From the NCBI GenBank assembly GCA_002313895.1, contig DCAW01000118.1:1-48295 (forward strand): 48,295 nucleotides of DNA, read 5' to 3'. This DNA comes from Dehalococcoidia bacterium UBA1123. GTDB taxonomy: Bacteria > Chloroflexota > Dehalococcoidia > Lucifugimonadales > UBA1123. The notes beneath the pieces were generated by a model. It searched no databases. It worked only from the letters and a program-made list of their open reading frames with translations, and was not told the DNA's origin. This document shows positions 24,340 to 33,131 of the stretch, in pieces. The stretch's first letter is position 1. The number at the start of each line of letters is the position of its first letter. The position numbers and the translations under genes were made by a program.

Positions 24340-24369
24340 GCAGGGCCGCCATGCGTCGGTCGGCCCTGC
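24340..24369 (-). terminator. Shared hairpin terminator between convergent genes
   Basis: GCAGGGCCG (24340-24348) pairs perfectly with CGGCCCTGC (24361-24369) around a 12-base loop. On the minus strand it is followed by TTTGTTTTTACG, a good U-tract, so it mainly ends the D-threonine-aldolase-like transcript. On the plus strand the tail is AAAATTTC and weaker, but it may also stop trxB. Confidence 0.8.
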
Positions 24370-24397
24370 AAAATTTCGAGTGAACTTTTTGTTGTTT

Positions 24398-25504
24398 CTA
24401 GTGATGGCAGCCACGGGCGAGGATCGGCCACACAGCTTCGACTTTGCCGTTTCGGACAGCCACGAACTGGTCCCATCGATTGACCATGATGTCTTGTTGA
24501 GCGCTCAACAGTAGGAATTGGTCGCCGACGTCCAAAGGCATTTCGCCATCCGACCTTAAAACGATGACGTCCGCCTCAAGAGATTCCACTTCGACCCCAA
24601 CGATACCGTCGACACGAGGCAAAACACCGCCGGGTGAAGTCATCGCTCTATAACCCACATCGCCGACAGCGACGTTGCTCTCAGGCGTGCTGATCACTGT
24701 GGAGAGAACTTTGACAGCGTATTGGAAAGCGTCCATGTAATCAGCCTGTGTTGCCATCAGCGCATAAGTTCCGCCCTGCACCTCGTCGACGCCAGGAATT
24801 TCGGGAGCGACATCGTATGTCCAGGTCTCGCCTGTGGATACGATATCGACGGAAATGCCTTCGGCTTCGATGGCGTCTTTGACGTCCAGGCACATCTGGA
24901 TGTACCTCCGCCCCTCGATGAACCGAGATTCCCTGTCGTTGTCGGCTCCGGCGGCCAGAGACTGGTGACTCATCACCCCTCTGAACGTCACGCCTGGCAG
25001 GTCGTTCGTCATTTTGGCAAGCTCCACGCCTCGTTCGATGGCCCGAATGCCGCCTCTGCCCATTGAGGTGTCAACCTCAAGAACAACTCCGACATCCGCT
25101 CCCATTTCGGATGAAATGCGCGACAATTCGTTGAGCGGCCCATCGGAGTCAACAGACAGCTTGATGTCGGCAATTTTTGACAGCGCTGCAACTCGTGCCA
25201 GCTTGTCAGGAGCCACCACCTGACTGGTTATCAGGATGTCGGTTAAGCCGCCTTCCACCATAACCTCGGCCTCGGCGGTTTTGGCCGTGCAGATGCCGCC
25301 CATCGTCCCTCCAGCGCGAATTTGCTTGTGGAGTATTATCGGTGTCTTGATATTCTTCGCGTGCTCGCGCATCTTTGTCGGCGAGTCGGCATACAGGTCA
25401 GCGATGACGTCGAAATTGTGCTCCAGCGCATCAAGGTCGACAATCATGCAGGGGGTGTCAAGCTCTGCCAGCGGCGTTCCAATTTGTGGCCGGTAAATGC
25501 TCAT
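24398..25504 (-). CDS. D-threonine aldolase-like (fold-type III, DSD1 family) enzyme, metal site altered
   Basis: A 368-residue protein from ATG 25504, with GGAG six bases upstream. The N-terminal alanine-racemase-type barrel starts G-T-P-L-A-E-L-D-T-P-C. The PLP lysine region reads R-E-H-A-K-N-I-K, retaining the catalytic Lys of the R-P-H-x-K-T-H-K motif. K-T-A-E-A-E-V-M, D-T-S-M-G-R-G-G and G-T-Y-A-L-M-A are also family features. The C-terminal metal-binding H-x-C of D-threonine aldolases is replaced by A-Q-Q-D-I-M before V-N-R-W-D-Q-F. It may be a D-amino-acid lyase or dehydratase with changed chemistry. It lies 51 bases after a paralogue on the same strand. Confidence 0.75.
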   Translation of the reverse strand: MSIYRPQIGTPLAELDTPCMIVDLDALEHNFDVIADLYADSPTKMREHAKNIKTPIILHKQIRAGGTMGGICTAKTAEAEVMVEGGLTDILITSQVVAPDKLARVAALSKIADIKLSVDSDGPLNELSRISSEMGADVGVVLEVDTSMGRGGIRAIERGVELAKMTNDLPGVTFRGVMSHQSLAAGADNDRESRFIEGRRYIQMCLDVKDAIEAEGISVDIVSTGETWTYDVAPEIPGVDEVQGGTYALMATQADYMDAFQYAVKVLSTVISTPESNVAVGDVGYRAMTSPGGVLPRVDGIVGVEVESLEADVIVLRSDGEMPLDVGDQFLLLSAQQDIMVNRWDQFVAVRNGKVEAVWPILARGCHH

Positions 25505-25555
25505 GTTTATCTCCTTGAAGATCAAGCCCTGAGATCAGCGCTTGAGGTAAATTCG

Positions 25556-26644
25556 TTAGCTGTAACGACCTCGCGCAGCCACATCCCAGACAACTTCCAG
25601 CGCGCCGTTTTCAGCGGCATGGATGAAGTCATAGACATTGACGCAGTTGCCGATGTCTGACGGAATGAGCCATACCTTGTCGCCGACGTTCAACGAGTTT
25701 TGAGCGTCGCCTTCCAGGACCAAACCGCCATGCTCGGCGCTCATTCGGGACAACGACACGCCCGATGCGCCATCGACTTCAGGCAGTCCTGTGTCAATGC
25801 TTGAAGCCTTCTGGCCCGTGTCTAACCATGCCACCTCTGGTTCTGGGTGGGTTATTATGGTGGCCAGGATTTTCGCTGCGTGTCGAAGGTTCGAGTGATA
25901 CGCAGTGTGTCGATTGTCCATCAGCGCATACGCTCCCGCGATGACCTCAGTGATGCCTTCTGCGCCTCCTGAGTTAAAAAGCTCCTCGTTTGCCGATACG
26001 CTCACAATTGGAACGTCGATGCCAGAGTTATCCAGCGCCGCTTTCGCTTCCAGCAAGGTTTGCGTCGTGTTCGAGCCGGCGTCTTCACTCGGAAATTCGC
26101 TCTCAGCGTATAGCCCCTTGAACAACAAGCCATCTAGTTCCAAAACGGCTCGTGCCAACGCAAGAGCGACCTCGGCAGAAGCGGCTCCAATCTGTCCCCC
26201 TGGTGACTTCACCTGCGCCAACACCCCAAGCTCGACGCCTGATTCGGACGCGATTTGGGACAACAAATTGGCGTTGGCGGCGCTTTCGACGACGACCGTT
26301 ATACTGCATCTACTGGCGACTCCACAAGCGCGGACAATCTTAGATTTCGTGACCAACAGATTTCGCACCAATATGTCCGACACGCCGTTCTCAGAGAACA
26401 CTTCTGCTTCCCCAACGGTGGACACCGCAACGCCGCCGACGGTGCCGGGGGCGTCCAGTTGCATTGCAGCGATCGCGGGGCACAGGTGCGAATGGACGTC
26501 GGGCCGAAGCAACGAAGGGCCGCTGGCGAACGCTCCGTGCGCCTCTGCGATGTTGTGTTTCACCGATCCAACGTCGACCACAAGGGCTGGGGTGTCCAGT
26601 TCCTCCACGGGCGTGCCCACAGCCTTAAATACAGGTCTTTCCAT
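25556..26644 (-). CDS. Paralogous D-threonine aldolase-like protein lacking the PLP lysine
   Basis: About 362 residues from ATG 26644, chosen because GGAG lies six bases before it. It shares with its neighbour the start G-T-P-V-E-E-L-D-T-P-A-L-V-V-D, S-T-V-G-E-A-E-V-F and the C-terminal E-V-V-W-D-V-A-A-R-G. Where family members have R-P-H-x-K-T-H-K-C-P, this one reads R-P-D-V-H-S-H-L-C-P: both lysines and the first His are gone, so no Schiff base with PLP is possible there. The metal site is also changed (S-D-I-G-N-C in place of H-x-C). The frame is fully open, suggesting a maintained pseudoenzyme or a new function rather than a dead gene. Confidence 0.7.
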   Translation of the reverse strand: MERPVFKAVGTPVEELDTPALVVDVGSVKHNIAEAHGAFASGPSLLRPDVHSHLCPAIAAMQLDAPGTVGGVAVSTVGEAEVFSENGVSDILVRNLLVTKSKIVRACGVASRCSITVVVESAANANLLSQIASESGVELGVLAQVKSPGGQIGAASAEVALALARAVLELDGLLFKGLYAESEFPSEDAGSNTTQTLLEAKAALDNSGIDVPIVSVSANEELFNSGGAEGITEVIAGAYALMDNRHTAYHSNLRHAAKILATIITHPEPEVAWLDTGQKASSIDTGLPEVDGASGVSLSRMSAEHGGLVLEGDAQNSLNVGDKVWLIPSDIGNCVNVYDFIHAAENGALEVVWDVAARGRYS

Positions 26645-26776
26645 CGAAATCTCCATCTGTCCATTTTAATATAAGACGATGTCTCAAAAATCCACGCTGA
26701 GGCACGGATCGAGTCGAGAGTATCACAGGCGCTATATCGAGTCTATCTGCGCCGGTTCAGGATTCTCAACGCCCCA

Positions 26777-26805
26777 TTGGACTCATTCGCTGTAAGTGAT
26801 ATATT
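26777..26805 (+). promoter_or_regulatory. Candidate promoter of the amidohydrolase gene
   Basis: TTGGAC (26777-26782), a 17-base spacer and TATATT (26800-26805), 38 bases before the GTG start. The -10 is strong and the -35 weak. The rest of this 198-base divergent gap shows no other feature. Confidence 0.4.
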
Positions 26806-26842
26806 CCTCATTGGTATATAGCGGCAAACATGGAGGATAAAA

Positions 26843-28066
26843 GTGATCGCAATAACCAATGTCCGACTGATCGACGGCAAAGGCGGCTTGTTCGAAGACG
26901 CCACAGTAATTGTGGATGGCGCCGACATTTACGATGTATCGACAACCGACGCCGGGCAGATTCCCGCCGGTGCGCAAATCATTGATGGCAACGGAATGAC
27001 AATGTTGCCTGGCCTGATCGATTGCCACGATCATCTGGCGTCTATGGGTTATGGACTGGCGGACAAGTGGGGACTCACCGAGCCGCTGAGCCAGCGTCAC
27101 TTGCGGATAGCCTCGGTGTTGAAGCAGACTCTTGAGACCGGTTACACGACAGTGCGAGACGGAGGCGGACTCGATGCCGGTTTCCGAATGGCAGTGGACG
27201 AAGGACTGGTTCCCGGCCCCAATCTTCAGGTCGTGCTGGACATCATCACGCCGACAGGAGGCATCGGCGACCATGCCAGTCCATCTGGTTACCACCACCC
27301 TGCTCCTCCTAATCCATCCCTGCCCAACAGCGTTGCCGATGGACCCACTGCCGCCAGAGCAAAGGTTCGAGAAATGATTCTCGGCGGTGCCGACGCCATA
27401 AAAACAGGCACGACTGGGGGCGCCAGTTCCCGGCCGGGTCTTGGACCAAAGGACCTCCACATGGGAAGGGACGAACTGGAAGCCATCGTCGACGAAGCCC
27501 ATGCACACAGGAAGCGAGTAATGTGCCACGCTCTGGGAGGCCCGGGCCTGCGTATGGCAGTGGAGGTCGGTGTCGACTCAATCGAACATGGAACGCATCT
27601 AGATGAAGACCCCGACATTCTTCCGTTGATGGTTGAGAACGACGTGTTTTACATCCCTACATTTAGCGTGTATATCTACCACCGAGCGCAAGGAACTCCC
27701 CACGGCAGGGCAAGGTCTGAGGAGCTTCTCGAACACCACGTCAAGAGCCTTCAGATGGCGATGGAAGCTGGCGTCAAGATCGTCACCGGCACCGACGCCG
27801 GTGGGTGGGTTCACGGCAACAATGCCCAGGAGATAAGCTGTTTGGTCGGAGCCGGAATGTCGCCAATGGAAGCAATCATTTCTGCCACGGGCAGAGCCGC
27901 AAAATGTCTCGGGTTGGATGATCGAATTGGAGCTGTCGAAACTGGCAAGTCTGCGAACCTAATCTTGGTGGACTCGAATCCGCTCGACGACGTGACAACT
28001 CTGGAGGAGGGGCGGAGCGTTCGGTTCGTGATGAAGGGCGGAGAGACTGTGGTTGATATGTTGTGA
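26843..28066 (+). CDS. Imidazolonepropionase-like metal-dependent amidohydrolase
   Basis: A 407-residue enzyme starting at GTG 26843 with GGAGG seven bases upstream. Amidohydrolase-superfamily metal ligands are all present: D-C-H-D-H-L near residue 60, the bridging-lysine strand I-K-T-G-T-T-G-G at ~182, V-M-C-H-A-L-G-G, S-I-E-H-G-T-H-L and V-T-G-T-D-A-G-G near 315. A small beta-sandwich frames the barrel (I-T-N-V-R-L-I-D-G-K and L-V-D-S-N-P-L-D-D-V). This set is typical of binuclear prolidase/dipeptidase-like or organophosphate-active amidohydrolases. The natural substrate is unknown. It is 64 bases before a small membrane protein gene on the same strand. Confidence 0.88.
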   Translation: MIAITNVRLIDGKGGLFEDATVIVDGADIYDVSTTDAGQIPAGAQIIDGNGMTMLPGLIDCHDHLASMGYGLADKWGLTEPLSQRHLRIASVLKQTLETGYTTVRDGGGLDAGFRMAVDEGLVPGPNLQVVLDIITPTGGIGDHASPSGYHHPAPPNPSLPNSVADGPTAARAKVREMILGGADAIKTGTTGGASSRPGLGPKDLHMGRDELEAIVDEAHAHRKRVMCHALGGPGLRMAVEVGVDSIEHGTHLDEDPDILPLMVENDVFYIPTFSVYIYHRAQGTPHGRARSEELLEHHVKSLQMAMEAGVKIVTGTDAGGWVHGNNAQEISCLVGAGMSPMEAIISATGRAAKCLGLDDRIGAVETGKSANLILVDSNPLDDVTTLEEGRSVRFVMKGGETVVDML

Positions 28067-28130
28067 TCAACCGTGTTGAACTCGTGTCTGGTAACATTAG
28101 AATTAGACATCAGCGGTTAAGGAGATTGGT

Positions 28131-28676
28131 TTGGAGTTAACTGAATTCGGCTTCGGAGGCGTGTCCCTTATGGATAGAGAGCGAGTCGCCTTCGCCATCA
28201 ACACAGCCGATTCTGCCGGGAAGCCGTCATCCAAACGCCCCGAAGCGCTGCTGCTGACAGACAGCCGGATAATTCACATCAGCGGCAATGAGAAACAACG
28301 CACAGCAGTGATCGCATCTGTGCGCGACGTCGAAGCGGTCGAGATCACTTCCAATCGAGAAGGGTATAGCGCCTATCTCTGGGCCGCTCTAGCAGTCGTG
28401 CTATCCATCGTTCTATTCGGAACAATTGAAAACACGGGCGTTAAACTGGCGTCATCTGCAATTGTGTTGTTAATGGGCGTTTACCTGGTCATCAACCAGG
28501 TTACTGAGCCAGGCAAGCCGACCGCAGTGTTCCGGGCAGGCGGATCGGAGATAAAGTGGGAGTTTGATTATGGGGAAAATTCTGAAGATGTCAACTCCTT
28601 CATCAACAGGCTGTATCAGATCAAAGAGTCGTCGGTCAACCACTCTGGAGCGCCGACGAACTTCGCTCCTCGTTAG
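28131..28676 (+). CDS. Membrane protein with PH-like domain split by a two-helix hairpin
   Basis: 181 residues, start TTG 28131 (GGAG nine bases upstream; no better ATG). The order seen is a beta-rich N-terminus (A-L-L-L-T-D-S-R-I-I-H-I-S-G), two membrane helices at ~84-104 and ~106-124, then F-R-A-G-G-S-E-I-K-W-E-F and a helix E-D-V-N-S-F-I-N-R-L. A split bacterial PH-like domain is the best description, but I cannot name a family. It follows the amidohydrolase, and its last four bases overlap the stop of convergent tsaD. Confidence 0.55.
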   Translation: MELTEFGFGGVSLMDRERVAFAINTADSAGKPSSKRPEALLLTDSRIIHISGNEKQRTAVIASVRDVEAVEITSNREGYSAYLWAALAVVLSIVLFGTIENTGVKLASSAIVLLMGVYLVINQVTEPGKPTAVFRAGGSEIKWEFDYGENSEDVNSFINRLYQIKESSVNHSGAPTNFAPR

Positions 28677-29701
28677 CCTAATCGGAGATTCGGGATCACG
28701 TCCAGATCCCAAATACGGTCTGGGTTGTCTTTGATACGAAGGAACGCAGCCGCTCCGATCATCGCCGCGTTATCAGTACACAATCCAGGTCTGGGAACCA
28801 CAACCGGCGTCGAGGATTGATCGGACATCCATTCCCGCAATTGCGAATTTGCGGCCACTCCCCCACCCATCAGTATGCCGTTGACATCATAACGTTGCGC
28901 CGCCTCAAGCGTTCGCTTGACCAATGTATCAACTATTGCCTCTTGAAACGCGGCCGCGACCTCAGACACTTCTTGGGAGTCAATATTCTGATCTTCCCTG
29001 GGCGGATACATGCCCTTTTCTTCAGCACGGCGAAGGGCCGCTGTTTTCAGGCCGCTGAAGCTGAAGTCCAGGGAGTTTTTCACGTTGGGCCTCGGCAGTC
29101 TCGGCTCCGTGCCTATTGCGGATTCGGCGGCGCGTTGAATCTCAGGCCCGCCTGGAAATCCGAGTCCCAGAACACGGGCGGCCTTGTCGAATGCCTCTCC
29201 GGCCGCGTCGTCTCTCGTCCTGCCCACAAGTTGGTAATCTCCGTGCCCCCGCATGACAATCAGATCGGTGTGGCCTCCAGATGTTATCAGGCACATTATG
29301 GGAAATCCTGGATCGGATTCGGGATCGACGCCATCCTCCAGCCAAGCGGCATAGATATGCCCTTCCAGGTGGTTGATACCGATGAAAGGCAGGTTGTGAG
29401 ACACGGCCAAACCTTTGGCGGCGTTGACTCCGACAAGGAGTGATCCGGCAAGGCCTGGCCCGTGAGTTACCGCAATGCCGTCAAGGTCTTCGAGATTGAT
29501 CGACGCCTCCGAGAGTGCTGTCTGCACGACTGGAATCATAGCTGTCATGTGCTGTCGAGACGCAATCTCAGGCACGATTCCGCCGTAACGGGCGTGCATT
29601 TCAACTTGGGACGCAATGACGTTTGAATGGATTACCGTGCCGTCCTCGATCACGGCAGCGGCTGTTTCGTCGCAGGAGGTCTCGATGCCCAGTATTTTCA
29701 T
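28673..29701 (-). CDS. tsaD: tRNA N6-threonylcarbamoyladenosine synthase subunit TsaD
   Basis: A 342-residue ASKHA-fold protein that transfers the threonylcarbamoyl group to A37 of ANN-decoding tRNAs with TsaB and TsaE. Motifs are the start I-L-G-I-E-T-S-C-D-E-T-A-A-A-V, the iron/metal site N-H-L-E-G-H near residue 111, S-G-G-H-T-D, F-D-K-A-A-R-V-L-G-L-G-F-P-G-G and the C-terminal T-D-N-A-A-M-I-G. It heads or follows no visible tsaB/E. It is one base from the SDR gene upstream, so it is co-transcribed with it and the enolase-family gene. Confidence 0.97.
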   Translation of the reverse strand: MKILGIETSCDETAAAVIEDGTVIHSNVIASQVEMHARYGGIVPEIASRQHMTAMIPVVQTALSEASINLEDLDGIAVTHGPGLAGSLLVGVNAAKGLAVSHNLPFIGINHLEGHIYAAWLEDGVDPESDPGFPIMCLITSGGHTDLIVMRGHGDYQLVGRTRDDAAGEAFDKAARVLGLGFPGGPEIQRAAESAIGTEPRLPRPNVKNSLDFSFSGLKTAALRRAEEKGMYPPREDQNIDSQEVSEVAAAFQEAIVDTLVKRTLEAAQRYDVNGILMGGGVAANSQLREWMSDQSSTPVVVPRPGLCTDNAAMIGAAAFLRIKDNPDRIWDLDVIPNLRLG

Positions 29702-29702
29702 A

Positions 29703-30560
29703 TTAGTGGTTGCCTGACAGCGGCGTGAACGTGGGGCGCTCCAGAGAAGGGGCTACCTCGGCCACGATCTCTTGAGCGCGGTGCATCACTCTGTCGCCAG
29801 AACCTTCGTGCGGGAGCAGATACAACTTTCCGGCTCGGATTCCATCGAACACGTAATCTGCTATGAAACTTGGCTCTTTTCCGCCGGCAACGCCTTCATC
29901 CAAGAAGCTAGGTTCTTCTGTGTTCTGACTCAGAATCTGCGATCCGCCATCAGTCCTATTGCGCTGGGACTTGTTTATCTGAGTGCGAATGAACCCTGGA
30001 CATAGCACCGAGACTCCAATGTTAGCGCCATCCTCGCCCAGCTCGAAATATAGCGTTTCGGACAACGCCACCACTCCAAATTTCGTGACTTTATAAGCGC
30101 CCAATCTAGACCCCGCGATAAGCCCTGCCATTGACGCTGTGTTCACAATATGGCATTCGTCTGCCTGCTCCAGCATAATCGGCACAAACACCCGAATTCC
30201 GTGGATGACGCCCATCAGATTGACGCCCATTATCCAGTCCCAATCGTCGGTCGTGTTCTCCCAAATTCGCCCGCCCAATGCGACACCCGCGTTGTTGAAC
30301 AGCAGATGAACGCCGCCAAATGTCGAGACCGTTTGCTCGGCCAACTGCTCCAGATCGACAGTCTTTGACACGTCGGTCTCGATGGCTAAAACCTGGGCGC
30401 CGCGTTCGCTCAGTTCCGCTTCGGCCCTGAGCAGCGGTTCCCGTTCGACATCGGCCAAAACGACCTTCATGCCTTCCGCCACCGCGCGATCTGCGAACGC
30501 CCTGCCGATACCGCTTGCCCCGCCAGTTATCACCGCGACTTTATCTCTGAAATTCTCCAC
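29703..30560 (-). CDS. Short-chain dehydrogenase/reductase
   Basis: A 285-residue classical SDR. The nucleotide loop G-G-A-S-G-I-G-R-A lies near residue 13, with D-V-E-R after the second strand, which favours NAD(H). N-N-A-G-V is at ~90, the catalytic Ser is in N-T-A-S-M-A-G, and Y-K-V-T-K at ~155 supplies Tyr and Lys. P-G-F-I-R-T follows. The C-terminal 40 residues are variable and probably set the substrate, which cannot be named. Two bases separate it from the enolase-superfamily gene upstream and one base from tsaD downstream, a tight minus-strand operon that could use the SDR and dehydratase in one sugar-acid pathway. Confidence 0.9.
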   Translation of the reverse strand: MENFRDKVAVITGGASGIGRAFADRAVAEGMKVVLADVEREPLLRAEAELSERGAQVLAIETDVSKTVDLEQLAEQTVSTFGGVHLLFNNAGVALGGRIWENTTDDWDWIMGVNLMGVIHGIRVFVPIMLEQADECHIVNTASMAGLIAGSRLGAYKVTKFGVVALSETLYFELGEDGANIGVSVLCPGFIRTQINKSQRNRTDGGSQILSQNTEEPSFLDEGVAGGKEPSFIADYVFDGIRAGKLYLLPHEGSGDRVMHRAQEIVAEVAPSLERPTFTPLSGNH

Positions 30561-30562
30561 GG

Positions 30563-31702
30563 TTAAATTCCCCTCTCTCCCCGACCAAGCGGGATGTACG
30601 GATGAGCGTTGAAAACATCCTCGTTCAGCGTCAGGCCAAATCCCGCATCTTCTGACAGTTCGACGTACCCGTCTTTCTGACGGGGGAGGCCGTCGAATAC
30701 CTCGAAGTAGTGAGGTTCGTAAAATTCTGCGTGATATTCCTGAATAAGGAAATTTGGCATCGCAACGTCCAGGTGCATGCTTGCGACAGTCCCGACAGCC
30801 GCGTTGGTGTTATGGGGAGCCATCGACACATGCTGAGATTCGGCGATCGCAGCGATCTTCTTGAGTTCTGTGATTCCACCAGCGTTGCAAATGTCTGGTT
30901 GCAGGACGTCAACAGCCTGCGCTTTCACAAGTTCATAGAACGGATACTTCAGGTAGAGGCGCTCGCCCGTGGCGATGGGGATTCGGACGTGATCTCGGAC
31001 TTGAGCCATCTCCGACACGTTCTCTTGAGACACCGGCTCCTCGAACCAGAATGGGCGATACTTCTCGAGGCGCTGGCCCAATTCAATAGCAGTGTGGACG
31101 TTGAACTTAGCGTGGACTTCGACCAGGATGTCGACGTCCGGCCCAACAGCTTCTCGCACCGCCGCAACCCGATCTTCCGACAGTTGAGCTTCTTCAGCGG
31201 TTATCGTGTAATAGCTGTCGTGACCATAAGGATCGAATTTCATGGCGGTGTAGCCCATTGCCACGACCCGTTTGGCCTCTTCGGCATTCAGTTCTGGGGA
31301 GCCGGGAGTGGTGTACCAGCCGTTTGCGTACACCCTGATTTTGTCGCGAATCGGGCCGCCCAAAAGCTTGTAAACCGGAACACCTAGAGCCTTGCCCCGC
31401 AGGTCCCACAGGGCCAGGTCGATACCTGAAAGAGCGGTTGAGAACAACCTGCCACCTCGACCGATGTTATCCTGATAGAGGCGCATCCAGTGAAGCTCGT
31501 TTGCCATTGGGTCTTTGCCGACGAGATACGCTTCGCCCCACTCTTCCAGCAAACTCGCCACGATCGGGTCGAATCCGAGCATTGAGGCTTCGCCGATCCC
31601 GTCTATTCCTTCGTCGGTGTGAAGCACAACAATCAGCCAGTTTCGCTTCGCATTGCTGTGTTGAGATGAGAATAGTCGAGTTTCCAATCCGGTGATTTTC
31701 AT
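30563..31702 (-). CDS. Mandelate racemase/muconate-lactonizing (enolase superfamily) protein, galactonate dehydratase-like
   Basis: A 379-residue enzyme. The N-terminal capping domain starts M-K-I-T-G-L-E-T-R-L. The barrel shows K-F-D-P-Y-G, the metal strand L-V-E-V-H-A-K-F, W-F-E-E-P-V, A-T-G-E-R-L (third ligand) and A-P-H-N-T-N-A-A-V-G with the catalytic His. The His-type active site and E-x-H strand fit sugar-acid dehydratases of the galactonate/gluconate group, which remove water from aldonic acids to give 2-keto-3-deoxy acids. The exact sugar is not determined. It is the first gene of the operon with the SDR and tsaD. Confidence 0.88.
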   Translation of the reverse strand: MKITGLETRLFSSQHSNAKRNWLIVVLHTDEGIDGIGEASMLGFDPIVASLLEEWGEAYLVGKDPMANELHWMRLYQDNIGRGGRLFSTALSGIDLALWDLRGKALGVPVYKLLGGPIRDKIRVYANGWYTTPGSPELNAEEAKRVVAMGYTAMKFDPYGHDSYYTITAEEAQLSEDRVAAVREAVGPDVDILVEVHAKFNVHTAIELGQRLEKYRPFWFEEPVSQENVSEMAQVRDHVRIPIATGERLYLKYPFYELVKAQAVDVLQPDICNAGGITELKKIAAIAESQHVSMAPHNTNAAVGTVASMHLDVAMPNFLIQEYHAEFYEPHYFEVFDGLPRQKDGYVELSEDAGFGLTLNEDVFNAHPYIPLGRGERGI

Positions 31703-31844
31703 AATTGCTCCTGCCGAATGGGGATTGCCGGTTTGAGTGTACTACCGCAGTGCAAGCCGAAGCAATTTGAGTAGTCGCACACCTCGCAGCTTGATTCTAG
31801 AATTGGCGGCGAACATCTCCAGTATTCCCAAATGAGGTGAAGGA

Positions 31845-33122
31845 TTGAACCGTCAACGCTCGGCCCAGTTGTACAGCGAAACACAGAATCTCATACCAGG
31901 AAGGGTCAACAGTCCGGCGAGATCGCGGGGCGCTGTTGGCGGAACGCCAATATTCTTCTCAAAAGGCAAAGGCTCGCACGTTTGGGACGCTGACGGGAAC
32001 GAGTACATCGATAACGTTTGCTCGTGGGGCCCGCTCATTCTTGGACACGCAGACGATGGCGTCGTTGCTGTCGTGTCAACCGCCGCCAAGAATGGCATCA
32101 GCTTCGGAGCGTCCACCGAAGCCGAGAGTCAAATGGCTTCGCTGGTAATTCAGGCGCACCCGTCAGTTTCGTTGGTGCGATTCGTGAGATCTGGCACAGA
32201 GGCGGCTATGAGCGCACTGAGGCTCGCGCGTGCCTATGCCGGTCGAGACAAGATTATCAAATTCCAGGGTGGGTACCACGGTCACGCTGATGCGCTGCTC
32301 GTCGCTGCCGGCTCTGTGGCCACGTCCCACGGTGTGCCAGATACCGCTGGAGTCACCGAGTCCTTGGCACAGGACACCCTGATCGCTCAGTTTAACGAAA
32401 TCGGCTCGATTTCAATCCATTTTGATGAGTATCCAAATTCCATCGCTTGCGTGATTGTCGAGCCAGTGGCCGGCAACATGGGCGTAGTTCCCCCGGAAGA
32501 TGAATTTTTGGAAGGACTTAGAGAGATCACAACCGGGCGTGGCGTGTCGCTGATTTTTGACGAAATTATCACGGGATTCTGCGTAGCGCTCGAAGGCGCA
32601 CAGCGAATCTACGGAGTCACGCCGGACCTGACATGTTTCGGCAATATCGTCGGCGGGGGCATGCCTGTGGGCGCATATGGCGGGCGCGAGGAGATCATGA
32701 ACGTCGTGTCTCCGCTCGGTCCCATGTATCAGGCTGGCACTCTATCCGACCATCCGGTTGCGATGGCGGCAGGCATTCAGACGATCCACCGGCTGCAACA
32801 ATCAAGCGCCTATGAACAACTTGAAGAGAACGCCGCTCTCTTGGCCGATGGCCTGAACGATGTGTTCGCCGAGGCCTAGACTCCGCTGACTATCAATCGC
32901 GTCGGGTCAATGATGACGCTGTTCTTCAACCCAGGGCCGATCAATAGCTGGGAAACTGTCGCCAAGTCCGACCGCGAAGGCTTCGCAAGGTTCTTCCACA
33001 ACATGCTGGACGAGGGCGTCTATCTGCTGCCGTCGTCGTTTGAAACATTGTTCGTGTCACTGGTTCACACGAAGGCGGACATTGAGCGCACGATCGAAGC
33101 GGTTCGCAACTCGCTGAAATAA
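31845..33122 (+). pseudogene. hemL: Glutamate-1-semialdehyde 2,1-aminomutase, inactivated
   Basis: Begins at TTG 31845 after GAGGTGA and runs as a recognisable HemL over about 425 codons, but it carries an in-frame TAG at 32877-32879. After this the same frame continues T-I-N-R-V-G-S-M-M-T-L-F-F and ends normally. Key residues are also lost. The PLP lysine of L-G-K-I-I-G-G-G is Asn (F-G-N-I-V-G-G-G). The N of V-N-S-G-T-E-A is Arg, and T-G-F-R-V is T-G-F-C-V. Surrounding motifs (G-Y-H-G-H-A-D, V-E-P-V-A-G-N-M-G-V, D-E-I-I-T-G) are intact. The stop plus the missing Schiff-base lysine argue for a real pseudogene rather than a sequencing error. Confidence 0.88.
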
Positions 33123-33131
33123 TCCTGTCGC

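Noticed and set aside
32877..32879. TAG in hemL as pyrrolysine or suppressed amber
   Set aside because: The gene has also lost its PLP lysine and other active-site residues, so decay is the simpler explanation; no pyl genes are visible.
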